Part shown: positions 4,820-5,745 of the stretch, piece by piece
Numbering within the stretch: the stretch's first letter is position 1
How the letters are laid out: every line of letters starts with the position of its first letter
Program-made: the position numbers and the translations under genes
NCBI GenBank assembly: GCA_028679855.1
Contig: JAJRAP010000278.1
Span: forward strand, 1-5,745
From: Candidatus Methanoperedens sp.
GTDB lineage: Archaea; Halobacteriota; Methanosarcinia; Methanosarcinales; Methanoperedenaceae
Direction: 5' to 3'
DNA length: 5,745 bases
Notes under the pieces: model-generated
What the model was told of the DNA's origin: nothing
Seen by the model: only the letters and a program-made list of their open reading frames with translations
Databases searched by the model: none

Positions 4820-5566
4820 CTAAAAATATTCCTTTGCTGCGCCTGCCATCTGATTTGCACCTGCTTCCTCTGGCAAAATGACCTTATCAGCACCCAGTTT
4901 CAGGAATCTTTTTACACTCTCAGGTCTGCTTGCCCTTAAGATAAGATGTATCTTCGGATTCATTTCCTTTGCTTCAATGATAACATACAGGTTATCGGCA
5001 TCATTGGATAAACATGAGATCAGAACCTTTCCTCGTGAGGTTCCTGCCATATCAAGGGTCTCAGTGTATGTAGCATCTCCAACGACATGAAGAAGGTTAT
5101 TTCTTGCAAGGATCTCAACAGCAGCAGTATCTTTCTCTATCACCACAAATGGAATTTTCTCTTTGATAAGATTGGAAACTATGTTTTTACCCACTTTCCC
5201 GTAGCCGCACACTATAACATGATCTTTCATCTGATTTATTTTTTCCTGCATTTTACTCACGCCCAGGATTGTTTTTAACTGACCCTCTACAGAAAATGCC
5301 ATTGCAGCGGTAAAGGTGTATAAAGCTACTGAGACTCCGGAGATTATAATGATTATGCTAAATATCCTGCCCCCCATAGTGTGTGGTACAACATCCCCGT
5401 ATCCAATAGTTGCCACTGTGACAATTGTCCAGTAGAGCGAAGTGATGAGATTAACTCCTTCCAGGTAATGAAAGCCAACAGTCCCGATCATGACAATAAG
5501 GAGCAGGAAAACAATCGATGTCTTTAAATTAGAAGGTATCCCACTGTGCAGCCTCAGATAATACAT
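4820..5566 (-). CDS. Two-transmembrane potassium channel with cytoplasmic RCK (TrkA-N) domain
   Basis: This 248-residue protein is an MthK/Kch-like K+ channel subunit expected to form a tetrameric pore in the cell membrane. TM1 is about 16-36 (SIVFLLLIVMIGTVGFHYL), the pore helix about 42-52, and the selectivity filter TIGYGD at 53-58 is perfect. TM2 is about 67-90. A linker with a possible coiled stretch (KMQEKINQMK) leads to the RCK domain from about 115. That domain has the Rossmann strand HVIVCGYGKVGKNIV with GxGxxG (Gly121, 123, 126), Glu144 at the end of the second strand and VVGD (161-164). It ends shortly after LPEEAGANQMAG, so the second RCK half (TrkA-C) that many relatives use for ligand gating is absent. 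An archaeal TATA box about 28 bases ahead of the ATG and no ribosome binding site suggest a leaderless mRNA. It lies between tRNA-Ser and tRNA-Cys. Confidence 0.95.
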   Translation of the reverse strand: MYYLRLHSGIPSNLKTSIVFLLLIVMIGTVGFHYLEGVNLITSLYWTIVTVATIGYGDVVPHTMGGRIFSIIIIISGVSVALYTFTAAMAFSVEGQLKTILGVSKMQEKINQMKDHVIVCGYGKVGKNIVSNLIKEKIPFVVIEKDTAAVEILARNNLLHVVGDATYTETLDMAGTSRGKVLISCLSNDADNLYVIIEAKEMNPKIHLILRASRPESVKRFLKLGADKVILPEEAGANQMAGAAKEYF

Positions 5567-5587
5567 GTGAGTCAGTTAAGATGATCT

Positions 5588-5600
5588 GATATTTATTAAT
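5588..5600 (-). promoter_or_regulatory. TATA box of the potassium channel gene (leaderless)
   Basis: On the minus strand ATTAATAAATATC is centred about 28 bases before the ATG at 5566. The sequence between (ends AACTGACTCAC) has no Shine-Dalgarno match, so transcription and translation probably start at nearly the same base. The channel thus has its own promoter rather than relying on read-through from tRNA-Ser. Confidence 0.55.
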
Positions 5601-5619
5601 TTCTTATTTTTACTACTAT

Positions 5620-5628
5620 CATCAAAAA
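5620..5628 (-). terminator. T-run after tRNA-Ser
   Basis: Five T (minus strand, 5624-5628) lie a few bases past the tRNA-Ser 3' end, a plausible U-tract stop that separates the tRNA from the channel promoter. Confidence 0.4.
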
Positions 5629-5634
5629 CATGAG

Positions 5635-5719
5635 CGCCGAGGAGGAGATTTGAACTCCTGCTGTGCGTAGCACAACTGGTTTTCAAGACCAGCGCCGTGG
5701 GCCGCTTGGCTACCTCGGC
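5635..5719 (-). tRNA. tRNA-Ser (anticodon UGA)
   Basis: The minus strand forms an 85-base class II cloverleaf. The acceptor is GCCGAGG/CCTCGGC, then TA at 8-9 and D arm GCCAAGCGGCCCACGGC. The anticodon stem is CTGGT/ACCAG with loop CTTGAAA (anticodon TGA). A long variable arm, TGTGC/GCACA with a TAC loop, marks Ser rather than a class I tRNA. The T stem is AGGAG/CTCCT with loop TTCAAAT, and the discriminator is G73 as expected for serine. No CCA is encoded. It would read UCA and, by wobble, other UCN codons. Its promoter lies mostly beyond the window end. Confidence 0.97.
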
Positions 5720-5745
5720 TCGTATTTCCTGCGAAATGGTCGGCA

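Noticed and set aside
1..5745. CRISPR array, insertion sequence, or phage/defence genes
   Set aside because: No spaced direct repeats, transposase or integrase motifs, or defence-gene families were seen in the coding regions of either strand.

Overview
The window is compact archaeal DNA. The evidence is a complete archaeal-type gene set (argininosuccinate synthase, ribosomal protein uL16/L10e, aIF2 beta with a fused TRAM domain, PurP FAICAR synthetase), AT-rich TATA/BRE boxes about 25-30 bases ahead of several starts, U-tracts in place of hairpin terminators, and tRNA genes without an encoded CCA. A TRAM-fused aIF2 beta together with PurP and a SucD-type succinyl-CoA ligase fits the Methanosarcinales and relatives (Methanosarcina, or the anaerobic methanotroph Methanoperedens group). 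That placement is inference; no species call is possible from the sequence alone.

Layout on the plus strand: the last 36 codons of sucD (1-111); a 250-base leader region with a strong TATA box, a small start-rich reading frame and a striking nested stem structure (143-338); argG (362-1534). A minus-strand tRNA-Ile(GAU) (1553-1626) follows, convergent with argG and divergent from the next operon. That operon is rpl10e (1760-2281), aIF2 beta-TRAM (2286-2906) and a small three-segment membrane protein (2903-3148), tightly packed. Next, under its own TATA box, is a decayed piece of an ABC-transporter permease (3204-3602) that runs head-on into purP.

Layout on the minus strand, read right to left: tRNA-Ser(UGA) (5635-5719), a two-transmembrane potassium channel with a cytoplasmic RCK domain (4820-5566), tRNA-Cys(GCA) (4697-4768), then purP (3491-4645). 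Two of the three tRNAs sit directly upstream of protein genes, with T-runs between.

Functionally this is mostly housekeeping: arginine synthesis, translation (ribosomal protein, initiation factor, three tRNAs), the archaeal purine step from AICAR to FAICAR, and K+ flux. Nothing looks like a defence or phage system. The items worth a second look are the argG leader (a tRNA-like acceptor plus T-arm geometry, with a Shine-Dalgarno sequence complementary to a downstream loop), the permease remnant, and a perfect inverted repeat that covers the purP ribosome binding site.
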